Below are positions 26,246 through 34,869 of a DNA stretch of 64,000 nucleotides, one piece after another. The stretch lies in contig NZ_BSTD01000002.1 in NCBI RefSeq assembly GCF_030269325.1, forward strand, positions 1,364,001 to 1,428,000, written 5' to 3'. Source of the stretch: Amycolatopsis sp. NBRC 101858 (GTDB lineage: Bacteria > Actinomycetota > Actinomycetes > Mycobacteriales > Pseudonocardiaceae). Below the pieces are notes generated by a model, which did not search any database, was not told where the DNA came from, and saw only the letters and a list, made by a program, of their open reading frames with translations. A program made the translations under genes and the position numbers. The first letter of the stretch is position 1; each line of letters starts with the position of its first letter.

Positions 26246-27396
26246 CGCAGGCCGCCGCGGGCGACGAGCTGGCCGACGATGACGTTCTGCTGGATCTCGT
26301 TGGTCCCCTCGCCGACGATCATCAGCGGCGCGTCGCGGAAGTACCGCTCGACGTCGAACTCGGTCGAGTAGCCGTACCCGCCGTGGACGCGGATCGCGTC
26401 GAGCGCGACCTCCATCGCGGTCTCCGAGCAGAACAGCTTCGCCATCCCCGCTTCGAGATCGGCCCGCTCCCCCGCGTCGTACTGCCGCGCGGCGTGCAGC
26501 AGCAGCTGGCGGGCGGCGGTCAGCTTGGTCGCCATCGTGGCCAGGTGGTTGCCGACGGACTGGTGCTTCCAGATCGGCTTCCCGAACGACTCCCGTTCCT
26601 GCGCGTACCGCAGAGCGTCGTCGAACGCGGCCCGCGCGACGCCGGTCGCGCGGGCGGCGACCTGGATGCGGCCGACCTCGAGACCCCGCATCATCTGCGC
26701 GAAGCCCTCCCCCTCGGCCGCCCCGAGCAGCGCGTCCGCCGGTACCCGGCAGCCGTCGAACGTGAGCTCGCAGCTTTCGACCCCCTTGTAACCCAGCTTC
26801 GGCAGGTCCTTGGAGACGGTGAACCCCGGCACCTTCTCGACCAGCAGGATGCTGATGCCCCGGTGCGCGGGCTCCGCCCGGGGGTCGGTCTTGCACAGCA
26901 GCGCGACCAGACCGGACCGGCGGGCGTTGCTGATCCAGGTCTTGGTGCCGTCGACGACGTACTCGCCGCCGTCCTTCCGCGCCGTCGTGCGCAGGGCCTG
27001 CAGGTCCGAACCACCGCCGGGCTCGGTCAGCGCCATCGTGGCGCGCAGCTCGCCGGTGGCCATCCGCGGGAGGTAACGCCGCTTCTGCTCCTCGGTGCCG
27101 AAGGTGAGGATCAGCTTCGCCACGACCGTGTGGCCGCCCATGGCGCCGGCGAGGCTCATCCAGCCGCGAGCCAGCTCCTCGGTGACCAGCGCGTAGCACC
27201 GGGTGGAGACCTCGAGGCCGCCGTAGGGCTCGGGGATGGCGAGCCCGTAGACGCCGAGCCGCTTCATCTGCTCGATCAGCTCGCCGGGGTAGGTGTCGGC
27301 GTGCTCGAGCTCGCGCACGACCGGCCGGACCTCGCGGTCGACGAACTCGCGGACCGTGTCCACAATGGCCTGCTCGACGTCATCCAGCTCGTCCAT
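26242..27396 (-). CDS. Acyl-CoA dehydrogenase
   Basis: ATG 27396 follows a strong GAGGAGAAGG ribosome site, so the longer open frame is rejected; the product is 384 aa, the normal family length. Signatures are ATMALTEPGGGSDLQ (about 125-139, FAD/substrate region), WISNARRSG, CLEVGRIQ-like VGRIQVAARATG, RESFGKPIWKHQSVG (about 245-259) and the C-terminal IRVHGGYGYSTEFDVERYFRDA (Arg/Gly-rich FAD motif, named here in part). The catalytic base position in the last domain reads EGTNEIQQNV. It oxidises acyl-CoA to enoyl-CoA with electrons to ETF. The following dehydratase gene overlaps it by four bases. Confidence 0.93.
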   Translation of the reverse strand: MDELDDVEQAIVDTVREFVDREVRPVVRELEHADTYPGELIEQMKRLGVYGLAIPEPYGGLEVSTRCYALVTEELARGWMSLAGAMGGHTVVAKLILTFGTEEQKRRYLPRMATGELRATMALTEPGGGSDLQALRTTARKDGGEYVVDGTKTWISNARRSGLVALLCKTDPRAEPAHRGISILLVEKVPGFTVSKDLPKLGYKGVESCELTFDGCRVPADALLGAAEGEGFAQMMRGLEVGRIQVAARATGVARAAFDDALRYAQERESFGKPIWKHQSVGNHLATMATKLTAARQLLLHAARQYDAGERADLEAGMAKLFCSETAMEVALDAIRVHGGYGYSTEFDVERYFRDAPLMIVGEGTNEIQQNVIVGQLVARGGLR

Positions 27397-27536
27397 GGGC
27401 CTTCTCCTCGGGCGGGGGTGATCCGGTCTGCCCCCTACCTTGTCACCGAGTGGCCGGAGGACCAGCCGCAGGGCGATTGACCCTGCCGCACGGAAACGCG
27501 ATCCTGGGAGTCTTGCCCGTTCCTGGAGGGGGAACA

Positions 27537-29477
27537 ATGCGACGACTTTCCGTGCTGCTCTGCGCGCTTTTCCTGACGGTCACCGCCGTTCCGGCGTCGG
27601 CCGATACGCCACCCGAACCGGTTCCGGGCGACAGACCGCCGCTGGGGATCACCTGGGCCACCGGGGATCCCTACTGCGTCCACCAGTTCGGCGAAGACGT
27701 CGTGAAAGCCGCCGCCGACCAGCTGGTCGCTTCGGGGCTGCGGGACGCCGGATACGAGTACGTCATGCTCGGCGACTGCTGGCAGGCCGCGCAGCGCGCC
27801 GCCGACGGCAAGCTCACCGCCCGCGCGAGTTTCCCCTCCGGCATCCCGGCGCTGGTGGAGTACGTGCACTCGCGCGGGCTCAAGATCGGTTTCACCAGCG
27901 GCACCGGCGCGAAGACCTGCAGCGGCCAGGCGGCGGGCTCGCTCGACCACGAGAGCCTCGACGCGCAGACCTTCGCCGGCTGGGGCGCGGACTACCTGCG
28001 CTACGACACCTGTTACAGCGTCAACGGCGACGCACCCGCCCGGGTCAAGAAGATGGCCGACGCGATCAAGCTCACCGGCCGGCCGATCACCCTCGAGGTC
28101 GACGACTACGACCGCGACCAGAGCCCGTGGCTGTGGGCCCGCGCGGCCGGCGCACAGGTCTGGCGCACCTACAAGAACGCGACCTTCAACTTCGGCTACT
28201 CGATGGGTAGTCTCGACAAGCAATACGGCCTGGACGGCTATCCCGGCCCGGGTGGCTGGAACAACCCCGGCTCGTTCACCTTCAGCTACCTCGACCCCGC
28301 GGAGCGCCAGGCCAAGCTCGGGCTGTGGGCGGTGCTCAACGCGCCGCTCGTGACCGACATGGCGCTCGCCGCCGACGTCACGCTCCCGGCCGCCGAGCTG
28401 GGCAACCCCGACATCATCGCCGTCGACCAGGACTGGGCGGGGGTCGGCGGGCACAAGGTCCGCGACACCGGCTGGACCGAGGTCTGGACGAAACCGATGT
28501 CGGACGGCTCGGCCGTCCTCGTGCTGTTCAACCGCGGAGAGCTGGCCTCGCCGATCACCACCTCCGTGGCCGACGCCGGGCTCCCCGCCGCGTCCGGATA
28601 TCGCGTGCGCGACCTGTGGACCGGCGACGAGACCGAGACGACCGGCGCGCTCGGCGGGACGGTCGGGCGGCACGCGGCCACCGTGCTGCGCGTGTGGCCG
28701 GCGAACGTGCCCGCCGCGCCGCGGACGTCGCTGACCGTCGAGCTGCCCGACTCGGTGCCGCCGTCCCAGCCGGTCACCGCGACGGTCCGGTTCACCAACG
28801 CCGGCTCGACCCCGGTCACGGGTGCGCACCTGCAGCTGACCGCGCCCGCGCAGTGGCAGTTCGACAGCCCCGCCCAGGCGGACACCGCGACCGTCGCACC
28901 CGGGGCCACGTGGGAGACGGCGGTGACGCTGCACCCGTCGGCGACCGCCACCCAGGCGTTCAAGATGCCGGCCACGGTGACGTACACGACCGTGCAGGGC
29001 ACGCGGACGGCGACCGCGTCGGCCGAGGCGCCGCTGATGCTCGCGCCGAACCCGCCCGCCACCAACGGGTTGCTCAACACCCAGCCGTGGATCTCCAGCG
29101 AGAACGGCCTCGGGCCGGTCGAGCGGGACAGCACCGACAACGGCCACCCGCTCACGGTCAACGGCAAGACCGACGCGCGCGGCGGGCTGGGCGCGCACGC
29201 CCCGTCGGTCGTGCGGTACTACCTCGGCGGCAAGTGCAAGCAGTTCACCGCGACCGTGGGCGTCGACGACCGCGGGCCGGCCGGGACGCTCGGCTTCCGG
29301 GTGCTCGGCGACGGCGTGGAGCTGGAGGCCACCGGGGATATGCGGCACGGTGACGCCGCGCAGCACCTCGTGGTGCCGGTGACGGGGGTGCAGGTGCTCG
29401 CGCTCGCCGTGGACGACGCGGGCGACGGCTCCGCCGGGGACTGGGGAGACTGGCTGTCGCCGTACCTCAGCTGCTGA
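27537..29477 (+). CDS. Secreted GH27-like glycosidase with C-terminal NPCBM-type domain, atypical active site
   Basis: ATG 27537 with GGAGGGGG upstream gives 646 aa. A signal peptide is clear (MRRLSVLLCALFLTVTAVPASA). The GH27 barrel shows GLRDAGYEYVMLGDCWQ (about 65-81), GLKIGFTSGTGAKTC and the nucleophile strand YLRYDTC (about 154-160). Where alpha-galactosidases have WNDPDML with the acid/base Asp, this protein has WNNPGSF. The usual NIDDCW substrate motif is MLGDCW and the starting MGWNSW is GITWAT. It ends with a beta-sandwich (about 400-500) and an NPCBM-like domain with GGLGAHAPSVVRYYLGG. Fold membership is secure; alpha-galactosidase activity is doubtful. Confidence 0.85.
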   Translation: MRRLSVLLCALFLTVTAVPASADTPPEPVPGDRPPLGITWATGDPYCVHQFGEDVVKAAADQLVASGLRDAGYEYVMLGDCWQAAQRAADGKLTARASFPSGIPALVEYVHSRGLKIGFTSGTGAKTCSGQAAGSLDHESLDAQTFAGWGADYLRYDTCYSVNGDAPARVKKMADAIKLTGRPITLEVDDYDRDQSPWLWARAAGAQVWRTYKNATFNFGYSMGSLDKQYGLDGYPGPGGWNNPGSFTFSYLDPAERQAKLGLWAVLNAPLVTDMALAADVTLPAAELGNPDIIAVDQDWAGVGGHKVRDTGWTEVWTKPMSDGSAVLVLFNRGELASPITTSVADAGLPAASGYRVRDLWTGDETETTGALGGTVGRHAATVLRVWPANVPAAPRTSLTVELPDSVPPSQPVTATVRFTNAGSTPVTGAHLQLTAPAQWQFDSPAQADTATVAPGATWETAVTLHPSATATQAFKMPATVTYTTVQGTRTATASAEAPLMLAPNPPATNGLLNTQPWISSENGLGPVERDSTDNGHPLTVNGKTDARGGLGAHAPSVVRYYLGGKCKQFTATVGVDDRGPAGTLGFRVLGDGVELEATGDMRHGDAAQHLVVPVTGVQVLALAVDDAGDGSAGDWGDWLSPYLSC

Positions 29478-29482
29478 AGAGG

Positions 29483-29512
29483 GGGTGCCGCCGGTCCCGG
29501 CCGGCGGCACCC
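29483..29512. terminator. Bidirectional stem-loop between convergent genes
   Basis: GGGTGCCGCCGG (29483-29494) pairs perfectly with 29501-29512 around the loop TCCCGG. It lies just after the GH27 stop and just before the stop of the opposing DinB-like gene, so it can serve both. Confidence 0.8.
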
Positions 29513-29518
29513 GTGCCC

Positions 29519-30292
29519 TCAGAAGCCGGGGAACACGCGGCGCAGGTCGTCGAGCGTGACGCCGCCCTCGATCGTGACGCCCTTGTCGTACGGCGCCTTC
29601 AGCCGGCCGCTGACCAGCCGGATGAACGCCTCCGCCGGCCCGTCGAACGTCGCCGTGGGCGCCTCGAGGTCGTCCACCACCGTGACCGCGTCGTCGATCA
29701 CCAGCGCGGCTCCGGGGAACGCGACGGACACCGGGTCGGCGAGCTCGGCCGGCTTCGCGAGGAAGCCCAGCATGAACCCCAGCGGCCCGGTCAGGAGGTC
29801 GACGAGCACCTCGGCCGACCCGGCGGCCACCCCGGCGTCCGGGTCGAAGGCCACCCGCACGTCCCACGAGTGGTTGGCGACCTCGCTGAGCCGCATGCCC
29901 AGTGCGGTCGCCAGCGGGACCGGCTCCGGCAGGAACCCGAGGTCGACGGTCAGCGACGAGCGCTGCTCCGGCGTGAGCGCCTCGACCAGGTCGAGCCAGC
30001 GGCCGTTGTGCTCCAGGAAGCCCTCGGCCTGCGCCCGGGGCGTGGACCCGTCCCAGCGGGCCCAGATCGTCGGGTTGTCCTCGGCCGCCACGGTCTCCCC
30101 GGCGGCCCGGGCGATCGGCGCGCGGCCGATCTCGGCGCCGCTGCCGAGGTGGGAAAGGGCCTGGGCGACCGTCCACTCCGAGGCGCCGCTGGTGGCGGCC
30201 AGCTGGTCGTCGGTGAGGGTGCGGACGAGGCCGGCGAGCACGTCGTGCTCGGCGCGCAGGGCGGCGATCGTGCGGTCCACGAGTTGACTCAT
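29519..30292 (-). CDS. Mycothiol-dependent maleylpyruvate isomerase/DinB-like family protein
   Basis: The 257-aa protein has the DinB four-helix N-terminal region (MSQLVDRTIAALRAEHDVLA; WTVAQALSHLGSGAEI with the first metal His near 48) and a second His in VANHSWDVRVA (about 138-148). A C-terminal SCP2-like part follows (FDGPAEAFIRLVSGRL). This arrangement is the TIGR03083-type mycothiol-dependent family used in thiol-dependent isomerisation or detoxification in the actinomycete cytoplasm. A GAGGGTGGC ribosome site precedes ATG 30292. Real substrate unknown. Confidence 0.82.
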   Translation of the reverse strand: MSQLVDRTIAALRAEHDVLAGLVRTLTDDQLAATSGASEWTVAQALSHLGSGAEIGRAPIARAAGETVAAEDNPTIWARWDGSTPRAQAEGFLEHNGRWLDLVEALTPEQRSSLTVDLGFLPEPVPLATALGMRLSEVANHSWDVRVAFDPDAGVAAGSAEVLVDLLTGPLGFMLGFLAKPAELADPVSVAFPGAALVIDDAVTVVDDLEAPTATFDGPAEAFIRLVSGRLKAPYDKGVTIEGGVTLDDLRRVFPGF

Positions 30293-30368
30293 GCCACCCT
30301 CAACTCCCGAGGGGACGCGTGTGTTCCGCTGATCACCGTGCGGTGCGCGGGCCGCCGGCCGGGCAGGC

Positions 30369-30380
30369 TAGTTTGCTCGG
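30369..30380 (+). promoter_or_regulatory. Predicted -10 box for a leaderless HNH-gene mRNA
   Basis: TAGTTT (30369-30374) stands six bases before ATG 30381 in otherwise GC-rich DNA, predicting a transcript starting at the ATG. No ribosome site is present and no clear -35 was found. Confidence 0.55.
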
Positions 30381-30821
30381 ATGAGCCTCCTCGATGACGT
30401 CGCCGAGCGCGACGGCTGGCGATGCTGGGTGTGCGACGAGCCGGTCGACCCCGGCATGTCGGTGAACGACCCGCGGGGGCCCAGCGTCGACAGCCGGACC
30501 GCCGACCGCAAGGCCAAGATCGCCGAGCGGCTCGCGCACCGCGGGTGCAACACCCGCAAAGGCGCGGTCAAGGTGGTCATCGCCTGGCCGGACCGCCTGC
30601 ACGTCGCCGAACCCGCACCGCTGATCACCGTGGCCGGGCGGCTGGAGCGCAAGGGCGGCCGCGAGCTGGTGGCCCGGTGCCCGACCGAAGCGGACGCCCG
30701 GGAGGCGGCCGACTGGCTGGTCGACCGGTTCTCCCGGCTGGTCCCGGGGCTGCCGGTGACCGCCGGTGTCGAGCCGGGCGGCGGCCAGTTCCTCGTCATC
30801 CTGGCCACCGGCCGCCGCTGA
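30381..30821 (+). CDS. HNH-nuclease-like zinc protein
   Basis: The 146-aa protein begins with DGWRCWVCDEPVDP, a CxxC pair (Cys15, Cys18), followed by a DPRGPSVDS segment and RLAHRGCNTRKG (about 51-62) whose His/Cys completes a zinc site of the HNH kind (CxxC...HxxC). The rest is an alpha/beta tail without recognised motifs (LERKGGRELVARCPTEADAR). The canonical second His-Asn-His core is only partly visible, so nuclease activity is uncertain. It stands alone between a divergent DinB-like gene and an acyl-CoA synthetase gene 86 bp downstream. Confidence 0.65.
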   Translation: MSLLDDVAERDGWRCWVCDEPVDPGMSVNDPRGPSVDSRTADRKAKIAERLAHRGCNTRKGAVKVVIAWPDRLHVAEPAPLITVAGRLERKGGRELVARCPTEADAREAADWLVDRFSRLVPGLPVTAGVEPGGGQFLVILATGRR

Positions 30822-30907
30822 CCCTGCGCGCGGTGGACCCCGCGGCGGGCACCGTGGTAGAAGTAGAACGTGTTCCACTTCTGACCGCCGGTGTTTGGGG
30901 TGCACGG

Positions 30908-32485
30908 ATGAGCGTTCCCACGGTGACCGAGCTGCTCCTGGCCCGCGCCGGGGACGAGCGGCCGGGCCTGCGGTTCGAGGACGAGACGTATTCGTGGGCC
31001 GAGCACGTCCGGGCGTCGGCCCGCCGCGCGGCCGACCTCCGGGCGACGCTGAATTGGGACGAGCCGCCGCACGTCGGCATTCTCGCCGACAACGTGCCGG
31101 CCTTCTCCGTCCTCTTGGGCGCCTGCGCGTTCGCCGGGGCGGTGCTGGTCGGGCTCAACCCCACCCGGCGAGGTGAAGCCCTGGCGCGCGACATCCGGCT
31201 CGCCGACTGCCAGTTCGTGCTCGCCGAAGCGAAGTACCAGCCCCTGCTGCACGGACTGGACCTCGGCGGGATTCCCGTGCGGGACCTGGACTCGTGGCCG
31301 TCGGCGGACACGTCGCTCGACCCCGTCCCCGCGTCGGCCGACGACCTGCTGATGCTGATCTTCACCTCCGGCACCAGCGGCGACCCGAAGGCCGTGCGCT
31401 GCACCCACGGCAAGATCGCGTTCCCCGGCGCGATGCTCGCCCAGCGGTTCGGACTGTCCACATCGGACACGGTGTACGTCACGATGCCGATGTTCCACTC
31501 CAACGCCGTCATGGCCGGCTGGGCGGTCGGGCTCGCCGCCGGCGCGGGCATCGCGCTGCGCCGCCGGTTCTCCGCCTCCGGCTTCCTGCCCGACGTCCGG
31601 AAGTTCGGCGCGACCTACGCCAACTACGTCGGCAAGCCACTGTCCTACGTGGTCGCCACTCCCCCGCGCCCGGACGACGCGGACAACCCCCTGCGTCTCG
31701 TCTACGGCAACGAAGGGGCGAGCGCCGACCTGGCCGCGTTCGAGAAACGCTTCGGCTGCAAGGTCGTCGACGCGTTCGGTTCGACCGAGGGCGGCGTGGG
31801 GTTCGCCCGCACCGACGACACGCCACCCGGCTCGCTCGGCAGGCCGGCCGAGGACGTGGCCATCGTGCACCCGCACACCGGCCGGCCGTGCCCGCCGGCG
31901 GAGTTCGACCTCGACGGCCGGCTGACCAACGCCGAGGAAGCCGTCGGCGAACTGGTCAACACCACCGGCGCCGGCTGGTTCGCCGGGTACTACCGCGATC
32001 CCGCAGCCGACGCGGAGCGGCTGCGCGACGGCCGGTTCCACACCGGCGATCTCGCCTACGCCGACGCCGAGGGGTTCTGCTACTTCGCCGGGCGGCTCGG
32101 CGACTGGCTGCGCGTCGACGGGGAGAACCTCGGCACCGCGCCGATCGAGCGCATCCTGCTGCGCCACCCCGCGATCACCGACGCCGCCGTCTACGCGGTG
32201 CCGGACCCGGTGACCGGGGACCGGGTGATGGCGGCCGTCGTCACCGGCGGCACGCCCCTGGACCCCGCGGACTTCGCCCGTTTCCTCGCCGAGCAGCCCG
32301 ACCTCGGGCCCAAGCAGGTGCCGGAGTACGTGCGCACGGTCCGGGAACTGCCGCGGACCTCGACGTTCAAGGTCGTCAAGCGCCGGCTCGCCGCCGAGGG
32401 CCCGAACTGCCCCGGGGTGCTCCGGCGGCGCGCGGGGCAGGACATCGCCTACACCATTCCGGCTACGGAGGACACTCCCGTCTGA
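30908..32485 (+). CDS. Acyl-CoA synthetase (FadD-type AMP-forming ligase)
   Basis: ATG 30908 yields 525 aa. ANL-superfamily motifs are in order: LIFTSGTSGDPKAVRCTHG (about 151-169), FGSTEGGVGF (about 288-297), FHTGDLAYAD, FAGRLGDWLRVDGENL (about 395-410) and the catalytic Lys segment RTSTFKVVKRRL. The closest match in memory is the FadD17 group of long/medium-chain acyl-CoA ligases. It would activate a fatty or branched acid with ATP and CoA in the cytoplasm. It could supply the acyl-CoA for the nearby dehydrogenase/dehydratase pair. Supply of the NRPS acyl starter is possible but purely speculative. Confidence 0.9.
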   Translation: MSVPTVTELLLARAGDERPGLRFEDETYSWAEHVRASARRAADLRATLNWDEPPHVGILADNVPAFSVLLGACAFAGAVLVGLNPTRRGEALARDIRLADCQFVLAEAKYQPLLHGLDLGGIPVRDLDSWPSADTSLDPVPASADDLLMLIFTSGTSGDPKAVRCTHGKIAFPGAMLAQRFGLSTSDTVYVTMPMFHSNAVMAGWAVGLAAGAGIALRRRFSASGFLPDVRKFGATYANYVGKPLSYVVATPPRPDDADNPLRLVYGNEGASADLAAFEKRFGCKVVDAFGSTEGGVGFARTDDTPPGSLGRPAEDVAIVHPHTGRPCPPAEFDLDGRLTNAEEAVGELVNTTGAGWFAGYYRDPAADAERLRDGRFHTGDLAYADAEGFCYFAGRLGDWLRVDGENLGTAPIERILLRHPAITDAAVYAVPDPVTGDRVMAAVVTGGTPLDPADFARFLAEQPDLGPKQVPEYVRTVRELPRTSTFKVVKRRLAAEGPNCPGVLRRRAGQDIAYTIPATEDTPV

Positions 32486-32512
32486 GGGGTTTTCCGATCT
32501 CCCCGCACCGGC

Positions 32513-32568
32513 TACAGTCACTCGCTGGGAGCGCTCCCAGGCAGGGCGGGCGAGCACGAAGCTCGCCC
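32513..32568 (+). promoter_or_regulatory. CebR-type operator and promoter of the GH6 cellulase gene
   Basis: TGGGAGCGCTCCCA (32526-32539) is the exact 14-bp palindrome recognised by CebR, the LacI-family cello-oligosaccharide-responsive repressor of Streptomyces cellulase genes. A -10-like TACAGT (32513-32518) lies just upstream, so the operator would cover the transcription start. A further hairpin GGGCGAGC-ACGAA-GCTCGCCC (32548-32568) follows in the leader. Confidence 0.9.
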
Positions 32569-32591
32569 CGTCGTCCTAGGGAGAGAAGTGC

Positions 32592-33914
32592 ATGCGAAAC
32601 AGGACACTGGCAGCCGGCCTGATCGCCGTCTGCGCGGCGACCGGCGTCGTCGTCACCACCTGGACCAGCGCGCAGGCCGCCGGCTCGGCGTTCTACGTCG
32701 ACCCGGGCACCAACGCGGCCAAGTGGGTCGCGGCGAACCCCGGTGACTCGCGGACCGCGGTCATCCGCGACCGCGTCGCCGCCGTGCCGCAAGCGAGGTG
32801 ATTCACCACCACGAACACCAGCACGGTCCGCGGCGAGGTGGACGCCTACGTCGGGGCCGCGGCCGCCGCGGGGAAGATCCCGATCATGGTGGTCTACGAC
32901 ATCCCCAACCGGGACTGCGGCGGCGCGAGCGGCGGCGGCGCGCCGTCCCACGACGCGTACCGGGCGTGGATCGACCAGGTCGCGGCCGGGGTGGCGGGCC
33001 GCCCCGCGGCCATCGTGCTCGAACCCGACGTGCTCGCGCTCATGACGAACTGCCAGAGCGGCGACCAGCAGAACCAGACCACCGCGTCGATCGCCTACGC
33101 GGGCAAACGGCTCAAGGCCGCGTCGACCCAGGCGAAGGTCTACTTCGACATCGGGCACTCCGCCTGGCTTTCCGCCGGCGACGCCGCGACCCGCCTGCGG
33201 GCCGCGGACATCTCGAACAGCGCCGACGGCATCTCCACCAACGTGTCCAACTACCGCGCCACCGCCGACGAGGTCGCCTACGACAAGTCCGTGCTCGGCC
33301 AGCTCGGTGACTCGCGGCTGAAAGCGGTGGTCGACACGAGCCGCAACGGCAACGGCCCGCAGGGCAGCGAATGGTGCGACCCCGGCGGGCGTGCGATCGG
33401 CACGCCGAGCACCGACCAGACCGGCGACGACCGGATCGCGGCGTACCTGTGGGTCAAGCCGCCGGGCGAGGCGGACGGCTGCCTCGCCGCGGCCGGCCAG
33501 TTCGTGCCCCAGCGGGCCTACGACCTCGCGGTCGCGGCCGGTCCGGTCCCCACGACCACGCCCACGACGCCCACCACGCCGACCACCACGACCACGCCGC
33601 CGTCCGGCGGCTGCGCGGTCACGCAGCGGGTGGTCAGCTCCTGGCCGACCGGGTACACCGGCGAGATCGTCATCGAGAACCGCGGCGCGCCCCTCGACCA
33701 CTGGACGCTCACCTTCTCCGCACCCGGGGTGACCGTCACCCAGGGCTGGAACGGCACCTGGACCGACACCGGTGACGTGGTCGAAGCCGCGAGCACACCG
33801 TGGAACGGCACGCTCACCACCGGCGGGACGGTCACCATCGGGTACAACGCGAACTACGGCGGCGGCACCCCGCCGTTCCGGTCCCCGACGCTCAACGGCC
33901 GGTCCTGCGCCTGA
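32592..33914 (+). pseudogene. GH6 cellulase with CBM2, interrupted by an in-frame TGA
   Basis: The frame from ATG 32592 has a signal peptide (about 1-31, ending SAQA), then GH6 sequence SAFYVDPGTNAAKWVAANP. It meets TGA at 32799-32801 exactly where the family has the conserved Trp (QAR-W-F). Downstream the same frame runs on: IPIMVVYDIPNRDCGG, VLEPDVLAL with the catalytic Asp, FDIGHSAWL, STNVSNY, VVDTSRNGNGP and LWVKPPGEADG. A Thr/Pro linker and a C-terminal CBM2 (GCAVTQRVVSSW to NGRSCA) follow. Apart from the one codon (TGG to TGA) nothing is damaged. No ribosome site or start suits a separate downstream gene. It is a very recent mutation, a sequencing error, or a readthrough site. An intact CebR operator controls it. 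Confidence 0.88.
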
Positions 33915-33923
33915 CCGGCGCCG

Positions 33924-33952
33924 GCGAGGGCCGGCCCGGTGCCGGCCCTCGC
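33924..33952. terminator. Stem-loop terminator after the GH6 gene
   Basis: GCGAGGGCCGGC (33924-33935) pairs perfectly with 33941-33952 around CCGGT. It lies between the convergent GH6 and DMT-type membrane protein genes. Confidence 0.8.
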
Positions 33953-33960
33953 TCCCGGGC

Positions 33961-34791
33961 TCAGGCGGTGGTCGTCCGGTGGGCCGCGTAGTGCGCGGTG
34001 CCGATCGCCCCGACCACGGCCAGGACGAACCCGGCGGCCGCGGCGGCGGTGAAGCCGTCCCGGACGCGGTCGTCCAGCACCGCCACGCCGATGAGCGAGG
34101 ACACCGCCGTGTTGGTGGTGAACATGATGGCGGTGACCGCGGTCGCCCGGCCGCGTTGCAGGGCCATCGCGAACGCGACCGCCGCGACGAGCCCGTTGGC
34201 GATCATCGCCCAGAGCGCCGGCTCCAGGGCGAGGCGCCAGACCGGCCCGGACGCGTCGAGGGTCCGCGCCGAGATCCCGACGGCACTGAACCCCAGGCCG
34301 GCGCAGAACCCCAGCACGATCGGCGACCAGCGGCCTTTGCTGCGCTGGACGGTGAACGCGATCGCCGCGATCACCGCCGCCACGCCCACCAGCGCCAGCT
34401 TCCAGCCGGTCGCCAACGCCCGCGCCGGACCCGGGTCCGCGGACAGGCCGAGCAGGACCAGGCCCGTCGCGCCGACCCCCAGCGCGGCCCACCCGGCGCC
34501 GACCAGCCGGACGCCGAGGATCGCGGAGATCGTCGCGGTCACGCCGACGCTGAACGCGAGCACCGACTGGACCAGGAACAGCGGCAGGCGGTGCAGCGCG
34601 GCGGCGGCGAAGACGAACCCGAGCAGGTCCACCCCCACCCCGAGGAAGTAGAGCGGCTGCCGGCGCAGCGCGACGAGGTCCTGCGGCGAGCCGCCGAAGG
34701 CCCCGGCCCGCCGCACCCCGGCCGACTCCAGGATGGAGCCACTACCCGAGGCGACGGCGGCCAGCACGGCGAGGACGTATCCGAGGATCAC
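33961..34791 (-). CDS. DMT/EamA-like ten-helix membrane protein
   Basis: The GTG start at 34791 gives 276 aa with about nine to ten hydrophobic helices, in two similar halves typical of the drug/metabolite transporter superfamily. The first helix is ILGYVLAVLAAVASGSGSIL; later ones include FLVQSVLAFSVGVTATISAI and a C-terminal GFTAAAAAGFVLAVVGAIG. The charged NTAVSSLIGVAVLDDRVRDG loop near residue 225-245 matches the conserved repeat end of this group. It probably moves a small metabolite across the membrane; substrate unknown. Gene is monocistronic, with hairpin terminator on its 3' side. Confidence 0.75.
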   Translation of the reverse strand: MILGYVLAVLAAVASGSGSILESAGVRRAGAFGGSPQDLVALRRQPLYFLGVGVDLLGFVFAAAALHRLPLFLVQSVLAFSVGVTATISAILGVRLVGAGWAALGVGATGLVLLGLSADPGPARALATGWKLALVGVAAVIAAIAFTVQRSKGRWSPIVLGFCAGLGFSAVGISARTLDASGPVWRLALEPALWAMIANGLVAAVAFAMALQRGRATAVTAIMFTTNTAVSSLIGVAVLDDRVRDGFTAAAAAGFVLAVVGAIGTAHYAAHRTTTA

Positions 34792-34869
34792 GGCCTGAGT
34801 CTGTCAGCCCGCCCGTGACCGGCGGCGAACCATCCCCCGACGGCGGTGTGCGTGCCCGCGCCGCCGTGG

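Noticed and set aside
32838..33914. Separate gene starting at an internal Met after the cellulase stop
   Set aside because: The frame is the same as upstream, GH6 similarity crosses the stop without gap, and no ribosome site precedes the Met.
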